Below are positions 18,401 to 25,103 of a stretch of 64,000 nt of DNA, piece after piece. The DNA is taken from positions 92,127-156,126 of the forward strand of contig NZ_JBDKWG010000138.1 in assembly GCF_040151475.1 (NCBI RefSeq), in the 5' to 3' direction. The DNA comes from CAXBNB01 sp040151475. Its GTDB lineage: Bacteria; Bacteroidota; Bacteroidia; Cytophagales; Cyclobacteriaceae. Every line of letters starts with the position of its first letter. Within the stretch, counting starts at the first letter, position 1. A program made the translations under genes and the position numbers. The notes beneath the pieces were generated by a model. The model was not told the origin of the DNA. It did not search any database and was given only the letters and a program-made list of their open reading frames with translations.

Positions 18401-18732
18401 GAGTGTTCCTGGATCATTGGACTCCACAAAACACGAATGCCAGGTATCCTCTGATTAGCAGGAATACGGATGCCTATGCATCAGACCGATGGATTGAGGA
18501 CGGTTCTTATTTACGTTTGAGGAACATCGAATTGGCCTATACCCTTCCAATTGAAAGCAATTGGCTAAGAAAGGCTCAATTTTATTTGAGTGGACAAAAT
18601 TTGTTGACTCTTACCAAGTATTCCTGGTGGGATCCTGAAGTTAATTCGAGAGGAGCAAGCCAGCCGGGGATTGATCATTTTACTTACCCTATTCCAAAAA
18701 CGTTGACCATCGGAGTTAGGGTTGGATTGTAG
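15421..18732 (+). CDS. SusC/RagA TonB-linked outer-membrane transporter with STN domain
   Basis: Outer-membrane barrel that imports a nutrient with its SusD lid, powered by TonB. I chose the ATG at 15421: it starts a signal sequence (MKFRRLLLFKKVVMYSFYGL, cleaved after SNAQ), whereas an upstream ATG at 15298 sits inside a hairpin. The 1103-aa product has an STN domain (DNLITVFEKIEKLSDYNFVF), a carboxypeptidase-like beta-sandwich (GLPGASIVIKGTAQGTTSDI), the LEEIVVVGYG segment, the plug (IRGTNSIQGGNEPLYVVDGF, SATAIYGSRGANGVVLVTTK) and the barrel ending in TIGVRVGL. The STN domain matches control by the FecR upstream. The substrate is unknown; no glycoside hydrolase lies nearby. Confidence 0.95.
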   Translation: MKFRRLLLFKKVVMYSFYGLSLQFLLYGLLLAAGESNAQKATSVKEVNVSIDFSDDNLITVFEKIEKLSDYNFVFDKKDLDKRVRVNGNYKEDALYNVLMDISKKSGLTFKQVNKNINVQKQNNHFSLAKEEELIQVLTDIEVSGKITDENGDGLPGASIVIKGTAQGTTSDIDGNFKVTTSDESILTISFVGYITQEVIVGGRSTIDTQLVLDAEQLEEIVVVGYGVVKKSDLTGSVGQVKSKEINSYPASSMMQAMAGRVAGVQVIQSTGAPGAGVSVRIRGTNSIQGGNEPLYVVDGFPYSGNPTNINNSDIESIEILKDASATAIYGSRGANGVVLVTTKRGKAGITKVDIESSYSVQTLRSKLDLMNGEEYATVANLQAENDNVAPYFTQQEIDAFGEGFDWQDLVFQKAPIKSSSININGGSESTQYSIGGSVFGQEGIIKGSDYNRYSLSTNFNHKISKKISLQLSNSLSYLNTKRKDSGGGSRGNSLIGAAIAAAPISKPYNEDGSYTVLGNAYPFVPVDVLNPLNFINEQQREVKANVVLTNASLFYKITPDLTLKVSGGIENRDDRTDAYTTRNFHNSSGSASVSTSQFRSLLSENTLSYSKTLNEKHQISVVAGFTYQDFVSTSLAASGTGFLSDVFQSHSLESSETPGIPSTGYSKSVLSSYLGRVNYAFNNKYLMTLSFRTDGSSRYSKDNKWGYFPSAALAWRLGDEEFMKGINLISDLKIRTSWGRTGSQAISPYTTLNLLSSGLTVLNDQLYNTFAPGTRLPGDLRWETTEQFDFGFDLSLLENRIFITADYYIKNTSDLLNTVLLPSSLGYTSTIQNIGSVQNKGVELGVTAKILTGDFNWELYSNISINRNKVTKLHNGEDIFTSSVSVLAINDRVQILKEGYPIGQFWGFKEDGYDDEGYIKIVDTNEDEIINSDDKTFIGDANPDFIYGFNSNMSYKNFELSLFIQGSQGNDIFNASLIPLTNDFGQGLNAPRGVFLDHWTPQNTNARYPLISRNTDAYASDRWIEDGSYLRLRNIELAYTLPIESNWLRKAQFYLSGQNLLTLTKYSWWDPEVNSRGASQPGIDHFTYPIPKTLTIGVRVGL

Positions 18733-18774
18733 TAAATGGTGATTTTAACATCAGATCAACTAAAAACAAATGAC

Positions 18775-20256
18775 ATGAAAAATATTAAAACAATAAATAA
18801 ATACTTTTATAGCCCACTTAGAACCAAAATTCTCAGTATTCTGAGTCTGGTTATGGTTGCTTTGTGCATCTCATGCGAAGACATGCTGGAAGAAGAACCT
18901 AAGGCAGTAGCGGCAGAATTGTTCTATAATACAGCAGAAGAATTAGAAGCCGGAGTAAATGCAATTTACTCTCCAATGCGAGGAGGCAGAGCAGAATTTA
19001 TTGCAGTATTAGATGCCCACACCGACTGGGGTTATGGCAGAGGAAGCCGTGCCAATTACAACAGTTTTTCAGGGTTTAACTCTGGCAATATCAATGTTGC
19101 AGCAGGAAGGTGGAACGAGTTTTATTTAAGCATAAGAAATGCCAACTTTATTATTAAAAATGCGCCGGAAGCTTCTTCAGTAGCACAAACAGACATAGAT
19201 AAGATTGTAGGGGAAGCTAAATTTTTGAGGGGAATGGCTTATTTTGATTTGGTAAGGGGCTGGGACGGAGTACCTCTGAGAACAGAGCTAAACATGAACG
19301 ATATTGATGCCAAAAAGAGTACGTCTGCAGAAGTGTATGATTTTGTCATAAGTGATTTGCTCGAAGCAGAAAAGCACCTTCCTGAGGATCCAAAAGACAT
19401 AGGAAGACCAACAGTGTATGCAGCCAAAATGCTTTTGGCAGATGTTTATTTAAACCTTGGGATGTATGCTGAAGCTCGTGATAAAGCTGATGAAGTTATC
19501 AAATCCAATAAATTTAATTTGGTGCCAACTTCGGATATTGAGGATATACAAAACAATCTTTTTGGCCCTGAATTGCTTACTTCTTCTGAAGAAATTTTCT
19601 CTTTCAAATACACCCGTCAGCCAGGCTTTGGCAACTGGATACTTTTTGTATTAAACCATCCAAGTACTGGACTATTTAATTTTGGAGGAGCTTATGCACA
19701 TTATAGTGATGCCAGTAATAAGTTCTATGAAACATGGGACGATGATGACCTTCGCAAATCACTTTGGGATCAGATCAGCTTTGGCTTGGGAGCAACTACA
19801 TTGGTTTCAAAAAAATATATAGATAACCAGGCTGCAGACAGAACAGGAGCAGGGAATGATCTCCCAATATACCGTTATGCAGAAGCACTATTAATATATG
19901 CAGAAGCGGCTACCAGAGCCTCAAACAACTTGACTACTGAAGCCATGGAGGTACTTAACAAAGTACATAGACGAAGTTTTGGTTACGATCCTGAAGTTCC
20001 TTCTGTTGTAGATTTCAATACCGCCGATTATGATGCCAGTTCTTTTGTCGATCTTGTGCTGCAAGAAAGGGCGTATGAATTTATTTTTGAAGGTAAAAGG
20101 TGGTTTGACCTCAAAAGAACCGGTAAAGCAGCTGCAACTATTCTGGATGTTAAAGGGATTAATATTGAAGAAAAGCACTATTTATGGCCAATTCCTACGG
20201 TGGAGTTGGAATTGAATGGAGCCATGAGACCCGAGGATCAAAACCCTGGTTATTAA
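18775..20256 (+). CDS. RagB/SusD nutrient-binding outer-membrane lipoprotein
   Basis: Surface lipoprotein that closes over the SusC barrel and binds its substrate. The ATG at 18775 (MKNIKTINKYFYSPLRTKIL) gives a lipoprotein signal with the Cys in SLVMVALCISCEDMLEEEP; an ATG at 18736 would add an unneeded leader. The 493-aa chain has the SusD N-terminal region (EELEAGVNAIYSPM), TPR-like helices (VGEAKFLRGMAYFDLVRGWD) and the C-terminal RagB part (LPIYRYAEALLIYAEAATRA, LQERAYEFIFEGKRWFDLKR). It lies 42 nt after susC and ends before a strong terminator. Confidence 0.95.
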   Translation: MKNIKTINKYFYSPLRTKILSILSLVMVALCISCEDMLEEEPKAVAAELFYNTAEELEAGVNAIYSPMRGGRAEFIAVLDAHTDWGYGRGSRANYNSFSGFNSGNINVAAGRWNEFYLSIRNANFIIKNAPEASSVAQTDIDKIVGEAKFLRGMAYFDLVRGWDGVPLRTELNMNDIDAKKSTSAEVYDFVISDLLEAEKHLPEDPKDIGRPTVYAAKMLLADVYLNLGMYAEARDKADEVIKSNKFNLVPTSDIEDIQNNLFGPELLTSSEEIFSFKYTRQPGFGNWILFVLNHPSTGLFNFGGAYAHYSDASNKFYETWDDDDLRKSLWDQISFGLGATTLVSKKYIDNQAADRTGAGNDLPIYRYAEALLIYAEAATRASNNLTTEAMEVLNKVHRRSFGYDPEVPSVVDFNTADYDASSFVDLVLQERAYEFIFEGKRWFDLKRTGKAAATILDVKGINIEEKHYLWPIPTVELELNGAMRPEDQNPGY

Positions 20257-20274
20257 AAACAAAATAATAAGTCA

Positions 20275-20316
20275 AGAACCTATCGTCCAAAGCTCAAGAC
20301 GATAGGTTCTTTTTTT
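20275..20316 (+). terminator. Rho-independent terminator after susD
   Basis: Perfect 13-bp stem AGAACCTATCGTC / GACGATAGGTTCT with a 10-nt loop, followed by seven T. It closes the fecR-susC-susD unit, so the FAD oxidoreductase behind it depends on read-through or its own promoter. Confidence 0.93.
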
Positions 20317-20328
20317 GATAGAAAAAGA

Positions 20329-21693
20329 ATGGAAAAGATAGAAAGAAGAAAGATGATCAAATCGTTGGGAGCATTATCTCTTGGCATTGCAACTCCTTCG
20401 TTTTCAAAAGCGGAGAAATTAGTTGCTCCCTACGAAATCAAAAGGAACGGACTGGTTACTGATATTTTGGTAGTAGGTGGTGGAACCGCCGGAACGATAG
20501 CAGCCATTCAGTCGGGTAGAGCTGGTGCTCAAACCATTCTCATCGAAAGTGGAAGTCAACTTGGTGGAACCACCACAACTGGTGGTGTTGCATTTCCCGG
20601 AATATTCCATGCCTGGGGCAAACAGATCATAGGTGGAATCGGCTGGGAACTGGTAATGGATTGTGTTCAACTCAATGGAGATAAATTACCAAATTTTTCT
20701 ATTTTACCTGATCGGCACTGGAAACATCAGGTGACGGTAAATGCCCCTTTGTACACTCTACTGGCTGAAGAAAAATGCCTGGAAGCTGGTGTCAATATCC
20801 GGTATTATGAAACGCCAACATCCATTGAGTTTAAAAAAGGAAAGTGGATCGTAGAAACCGTTGGAAAAGGGACTTCAACTCAAATCACTTGTAATCAAAT
20901 AATAGATTGTACGGGCAATGCTTTGATTGCCTCAATGGCGGGTTTTGATGTGCTAAGAGAAGCGGACACTCAGCCAGGTTCACTTATCTTTCGAATAGGT
21001 GGGTATGACTATGACTCTCTTGATTTAACAAAAATTCCAAAACAATACCACGGTGTGCTTAGGCAAAACATGCTTGTAAACCAAACCAGAACAAGTAGGG
21101 AACATACATTTGTCCCCTACGGATACGTATATGTACCGGGTGCAGATTCTACTACATCTGAATTCCATACCGCAGCAAATCATCAGGGAAGAGCTACTTT
21201 TCTAGAATTGGTGCGTACCCTACGGACTTTTCCTGGATGTGAAAATGTAAGAATACTGGATTTAAAAACCGAAACGGCTGTAAGGGAAACCTATCGTATT
21301 GATGGTGTTTATAAAATGACACATCTGGATTATGTGGAAGGGAAAGTCTTTGAAGACTCTATATCTCATTCCTTCTACCCTATAGACCTTCATCGAGAGG
21401 GAAAATCCATCTATCAGGAATTTCTAAAACCTGATGTGGTGGCAAGCATCCCATTAAGAGCCCTTATACCTAAAAACAGCAAAAACTTTCTTGTGGCTGG
21501 CCGTTGTGTAAGTAGCGACAGGTTGTCCAATTCCGCATTGCGGGTACAGGCATCCTGCATGGGAATGGGGCAAGCAGCAGCGGTAGCAGCGGTTTTAGCA
21601 AGTAAAAATGGAACCACTCCTGCTGAAGTTCCTATTGAGGATGTCAAAAAAATGCTCAAAGAACATGGAGCGATTGTTCCTGATCAGGCTTAA
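20329..21693 (+). CDS. FAD-dependent oxidoreductase with twin-arginine-like leader
   Basis: Flavoprotein of the FAD_oxidored (PF12831-type) family, 454 aa. The N-terminus has a twin-arginine-like motif (ERRKMIKSLGALSLGIATPS), consistent with export of a folded flavoprotein, then the Rossmann FAD-binding stretch (DILVVGGGTAGTIAAIQSGR, IESGSQLGGTTTTGGV). Near the C-terminus are FLVAGRCVSSDRLSNSALRV and the second FAD contact MGMGQAAAVAAVLA. Its substrate is unknown. It follows susCD after a terminator and precedes a protein with an FMN-site-like motif. A distant relative with a different leader lies in the second locus (42627-44279). Confidence 0.88.
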   Translation: MEKIERRKMIKSLGALSLGIATPSFSKAEKLVAPYEIKRNGLVTDILVVGGGTAGTIAAIQSGRAGAQTILIESGSQLGGTTTTGGVAFPGIFHAWGKQIIGGIGWELVMDCVQLNGDKLPNFSILPDRHWKHQVTVNAPLYTLLAEEKCLEAGVNIRYYETPTSIEFKKGKWIVETVGKGTSTQITCNQIIDCTGNALIASMAGFDVLREADTQPGSLIFRIGGYDYDSLDLTKIPKQYHGVLRQNMLVNQTRTSREHTFVPYGYVYVPGADSTTSEFHTAANHQGRATFLELVRTLRTFPGCENVRILDLKTETAVRETYRIDGVYKMTHLDYVEGKVFEDSISHSFYPIDLHREGKSIYQEFLKPDVVASIPLRALIPKNSKNFLVAGRCVSSDRLSNSALRVQASCMGMGQAAAVAAVLASKNGTTPAEVPIEDVKKMLKEHGAIVPDQA

Positions 21694-21699
21694 ATATTA

Positions 21700-22848
21700 T
21701 TGAAGTTGCTTAAAATCAATCATTTTTTTATTTCAGGGAGTCTCATTTTAGTGCTTGTCATTTTGAGTGCTTTTTTGGAAGAAAAAAAAATAAAATACAC
21801 ACAAAATCCTACAATCAGTTATGACGGAAAGGCTCAAACTATTGTTACCGCTTATAAAGATACTTTAAACAATGATTCCCTTTATTTAGTCAGAACAGAA
21901 CAGAATATTCCGTTAAATTATTTCAAAAAAATAATCACAGAGGTTTGTTTTGACAATGAATGTCGCCTGTTGGATATTACAGTTTTTTGGAACATAACAG
22001 GACGGTATTTGGGCTTTGAATTGGTCAATAACGAATTTTTAAGTAAGCACGACCATGAGCCATTTGTTGCGAGTGAATATGAAAGATTGAATGAATTACT
22101 TGCTGATCCCACTTTACCGTTAGGTGATACTTCTTTTGAAAAACTGATAGAACTCCCAGAAAACGAAGATGATTCGGTAGATGGAGTTTCAGGTGCTACA
22201 TCTGTAGAAGTCTCAAAAATGGTAGTCAAGGGAGCTGCCTATACTACTTACACATTATGGAATATTGTACATGGTTCAACAAAGGATTTGATCTCTAATC
22301 TCACTGAAAAACAGTTAACACCTGATTTGATTCACTTGATTTTAAAAAGTGGGGATGTTAGTGATAAAGTTTGGGCTTTGAATAGAATAGATCAATTCAC
22401 GGTTTTAAACTCAAAGTTGGCAACCTCACTTTTAGATATTATTGCTTCAAAAGACTTTTTTCTGTCCTATTCAGCACTCAACGCCATTAAAACATCGCAT
22501 CTCAATTCTGATACTTTACAAGATGCGCTGTTTTCAATTTACCCGGAAGCTGACCACAGTATCAAAAATATGATTGTTAAGAAGCTGATGGAAGCACCTT
22601 ATTTGAATTCGGAGGTTGTAGATTCATCGAGAAAATTGTTGATTAATTTGAATGGACAACAATTAAACAGTTTCTTAAAATTATATACAAAGTTCAAAGT
22701 AAATGATTTGCAAACGTGTTTGAGTATATCAGAGATTTTACAAAACGATAATAGATTCATTGCCCGGCAAGCATATAACTTTTTAAGATCATCTCATGTC
22801 ACAGATCAGAGGATACAGGATAGAATCATTAAGTACTATCCAAAATAA
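21700..22848 (+). CDS. Conserved hypothetical with SGATS motif and helical repeats
   Basis: The 382-aa protein starts with a probable TTG at 21700, only 6 nt after the oxidoreductase stop, and has an N-terminal anchor (FFISGSLILVLVILSAFLE). Residues of about 80-115 include CFDNECRLLDITVFWNITGR with two cysteines (83, 88). Then comes VDGVSGATSVEVS (160-172), which resembles the covalent FMN attachment motif of NqrC/RnfG-type domains, but Val169 stands where the acceptor Thr/Ser is expected. The last 180 residues are alpha-helical and may be HEAT-like. The pairing with an FAD oxidoreductase suggests a redox role, as inference. No confirmed function is known to me. Confidence 0.65.
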   Translation: MKLLKINHFFISGSLILVLVILSAFLEEKKIKYTQNPTISYDGKAQTIVTAYKDTLNNDSLYLVRTEQNIPLNYFKKIITEVCFDNECRLLDITVFWNITGRYLGFELVNNEFLSKHDHEPFVASEYERLNELLADPTLPLGDTSFEKLIELPENEDDSVDGVSGATSVEVSKMVVKGAAYTTYTLWNIVHGSTKDLISNLTEKQLTPDLIHLILKSGDVSDKVWALNRIDQFTVLNSKLATSLLDIIASKDFFLSYSALNAIKTSHLNSDTLQDALFSIYPEADHSIKNMIVKKLMEAPYLNSEVVDSSRKLLINLNGQQLNSFLKLYTKFKVNDLQTCLSISEILQNDNRFIARQAYNFLRSSHVTDQRIQDRIIKYYPK

Positions 22849-22896
22849 TTTGTATCTAGATTAGACATTATCACGGTGATTGATTAAGGGGGAAAT

Positions 22897-23796
22897 TTGG
22901 TTGGCATAAGTTTGTTTTGTGCTGCTGTGAAACAAGATAAAAACCGACCTAGGCCAACCGAGGGTAAACTTAGGTCACTGCTTAGTTTAAATCAAATAGA
23001 ATATGATAATTTGTTTTCCGTTTTTGATCCTTTGATCACAAAGAAGTTATCGATTTGTACATTGAAAGGTCAGATGCGGCTATTTCCTCTTGAAGAGGAA
23101 TCATCGCTGAGTAGCTTGTATGGGAGTAAGTCAAAACTGGATTTCATTCTGATGTACTTAAAAGAAAACCCCAACCAGTATTACCATGGAGAGATGTTTG
23201 ATATGAGCCAGAGCAAAGTCAGTGAATGGGTCAGCTATTTATTACCTGTTCTGGAAGCATCTTTGGCCAAAATGAAGGTAATGCCTCAAAGTGGTTATTG
23301 TTACCGGCAGAGAGATAAAGAGGTGGATTACTTATTGGTAGATGTAACCGAAAGGCAGGTTGTCAGAGACGTTGATCCTGATAATCAGAAGGAGTTTTAC
23401 AGTGGAAAGAAGAAATTACATACGATGAAAAACCTGGCAATTACTGACCAGGATGGCTATATTGAGTTTATCAGTGAGTCTTATATGGGGTCAGTACACG
23501 ATAAAGTGATTTGGGATCAAATCGAGATCAAAATGAAGGATCATAACCTATTGGCAGACTTAGGTTTTGCAGGGATAGAAAAGAATTGTCCAAATGCAAT
23601 CTTGCCATTTAAGAAGCCTCACAACAAAGAGTTAACCCAATTACAAAAGCAGGTTAATAAAGCCATTGGATCAGCAAGAATAAGGGTGGAGCATGCTTTT
23701 AGCGGGGTGAAAAGGCTCAAGATCATTCGAAATAAAATCAGGCTCAAAACTTATCAGGTCAGGGATCGGGTATTCAAAATTGCTGCTGCTCTATAG
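22897..23796 (+). pseudogene. IS5-type DDE transposase, 3' end displaced by an IS3 insertion
   Basis: The 299-aa frame has an N-terminal helix-turn-helix (SLNQIEYDNLFSVFDP, SQSKVSEWVSYLLPVLEASL) and a DDE_Tnp_4-type catalytic core with Asp in LLVDVTERQV, Asp in LLADLGFAGIEK and Glu in ARIRVEHAFSGVKRLK. The start is a probable TTG at 22897 or GTG at 22927; no early ATG exists. The TAG stop at 23794-23796 is made by the IS3 insertion. Joining across one copy of the TATA duplication continues the frame as Ala-Leu-Tyr-Ser-Ala-Gln-Ser and a stop at 25037-25039. Only five residues were lost, so residual activity cannot be excluded. Confidence 0.8.
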
Positions 23797-23840
23797 TACT
23801 CCCCAATCATAGGACCACAAACTGTGGTTGTTAAGCTTTA

Positions 23841-24665
23841 TTAAGCAGCATTTTCATACTTAATATTTGGAGCAATCCTTCCAATTCCTTGGTGTCTCCT
23901 GTTGTTGTATTTGACCATAAAAGTATCAATTCCTTGATACAATCCTAGTCCATCATTTGCTGGGTTCAAATAAATATATCTCTGTTTGAGGGTTCGCCAG
24001 AACCGTTCAATAAAAACATTATCAATAGCCCTACCTTTTCCATCCATACTGATTTTTATGTGGTTTTCTTTGAGCAGCGTTATCCATTCTTTACTAGTAA
24101 ACTGAGAACCTTGATCGGAATTAATGATTTCAGGTTTACCATACCCTTCAATGGCTTTAGAGACCACTTCCAAGCAGCAGTCATTGGATAAAGAATTGCT
24201 CAGCCCCCAAGAAAGAATCTTACGGCTATATACGTCAATGATAGCTGTCAGGTACATGAATCCTTTTTTCATAGGGATATAAGTGATGTCTATTGCCCAA
24301 ACCTGGTTAGGCCTTATTATTGATAGCCCTCTCAATAAATAGGGATGGATGTATTGAGACTCTCCTAATTGTGATAGATGCTTCTTTGGATAAATGGCCA
24401 TATAACCCATTAACCGCATCAAACGACGGATCCTTTTGTGATTAATGTCAATGCCTTGATCCTTGAACAAATCCACCATGGTAATCACTCCAATGGTTGG
24501 GTCATCCAGTATCCACTCATCCATTTGACGCATCAGGTAGAGGTTAAAATCGCTCTCAGCCTGAACTTGGTGATAGATACCACTGCGGTGGACATTAAAC
24601 AAATCACATTGCCTTCTGATGGAAACTTGAGGATGCTTTCGGTCAATTAATGAACGGCGCATCAC
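23841..24665 (-). CDS. IS3-family transposase OrfB (integrase core)
   Basis: Catalytic half of the IS3 transposase, 274 aa as a separate frame. It has an HTH_21 region (SIRRQCDLFNVHRSGIYHQV) and the rve integrase core with Asp in VWAIDITYIP, Asp in IINSDQGSQFTSKEW, and Glu in DNVFIERFWRTLKQRY. The frame is open upstream of its GTG/ATG start back to the slippery run inside orfA, so the active product is expected to be the OrfAB fusion made by -1 frameshifting, as known for this family. The separate start at 24665 overlaps the orfA stop by 4 nt. Confidence 0.92.
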   Translation of the reverse strand: MMRRSLIDRKHPQVSIRRQCDLFNVHRSGIYHQVQAESDFNLYLMRQMDEWILDDPTIGVITMVDLFKDQGIDINHKRIRRLMRLMGYMAIYPKKHLSQLGESQYIHPYLLRGLSIIRPNQVWAIDITYIPMKKGFMYLTAIIDVYSRKILSWGLSNSLSNDCCLEVVSKAIEGYGKPEIINSDQGSQFTSKEWITLLKENHIKISMDGKGRAIDNVFIERFWRTLKQRYIYLNPANDGLGLYQGIDTFMVKYNNRRHQGIGRIAPNIKYENAA

Positions 24666-24955
24666 AACAGACCGGTTTTCTTCAAGCTTTTTTTTAGAAA
24701 ATCCCGCTCGATTTCCAATCGGCCGATTTTCGAATAAAGCTGATCTACATCCACCTGCTCTGCATCTTCTTTACTGCCTGACACCTGAAAGGCGGCAGAG
24801 GCATTTTCGATAAAATCCTTCTTCCACTTTGCTATCTGAGTGGGGTGAATCTCGAATTTTAATGCCAAATCAGGAAGCGATTGCCGCTCTTTAAGTGCCT
24901 CAATGGCTACTTTGGCTTTGAATTCGCTGCTGAATTTCCTTCTCGTCTTTTTCAT
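24662..24955 (-). CDS. IS3-family transposase OrfA (HTH_Tnp_1)
   Basis: DNA-binding half of the transposase, 97 aa. It opens with KTRRKFSSEFKAKVAIEALK, then a helix-turn-helix (LPDLALKFEIHPTQIAKWKK) and a leucine-rich coil (DQLYSKIGRLEIERDFLKKS) that serves for oligomerisation in this family. It recognises the terminal repeats of the element. The run of eight A before G near codon 88 is the expected frameshift point. Confidence 0.92.
   Translation of the reverse strand: MKKTRRKFSSEFKAKVAIEALKERQSLPDLALKFEIHPTQIAKWKKDFIENASAAFQVSGSKEDAEQVDVDQLYSKIGRLEIERDFLKKSLKKTGLL
24687..24695 (-). promoter_or_regulatory. A8G slippery site for -1 frameshift in the IS3 transposase
   Basis: On the minus strand the orfA codons CTA-AAA-AAA-AGC give an A8G run. 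A -1 slip continues as Lys-Leu-Glu-Glu-Asn-Arg-Ser-Val-Val-Met-Arg-Arg into orfB without a stop. This is the known way IS3 elements make OrfAB. Confidence 0.75.
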
Positions 24956-25103
24956 AATACTCTACTAAGTTAATTGTTAAAAATAAACCTTAGCGAGTGG
25001 CCCTATTTTAAGGGAGTATTATACTCTGCACAATCTTAGGCTTTGCTACAGAGCTATACAAAACCAACCGTGATAAGGTTTATTTATTTATTCTAAAGAA
25101 TTT

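Larger units (their letters stand above)
23796..25019 (-). mobile_element. IS3-family insertion sequence
   Basis: Element of 1224 bp with 23-nt imperfect inverted repeats at 23796-23818 and 24997-25019 (17 of 23 matches, sharing TACTCCC, ATAGG and CCAC). It is flanked by TATA at 23792-23795 and 25020-25023, a 4-bp target duplication. It carries orfA and orfB on the minus strand with an A8G slippery run between them, so it looks complete and potentially active. Confidence 0.88.
22868..25076 (+). mobile_element. IS5-type element (HARBI1-like transposase), interrupted by an IS3 element
   Basis: Ten-base ends TTATCACGGT (22868-22877) and ACCGTGATAA (25067-25076) are exact inverted repeats around the transposase gene. 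Trimming the internal IS3 unit leaves an element of about 980 bp, a normal size for the IS5 group. A flanking target duplication is not clear; a 2-bp TA duplication with slightly shorter ends is possible. The exact outer border is therefore uncertain by a few bases. Confidence 0.6.
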
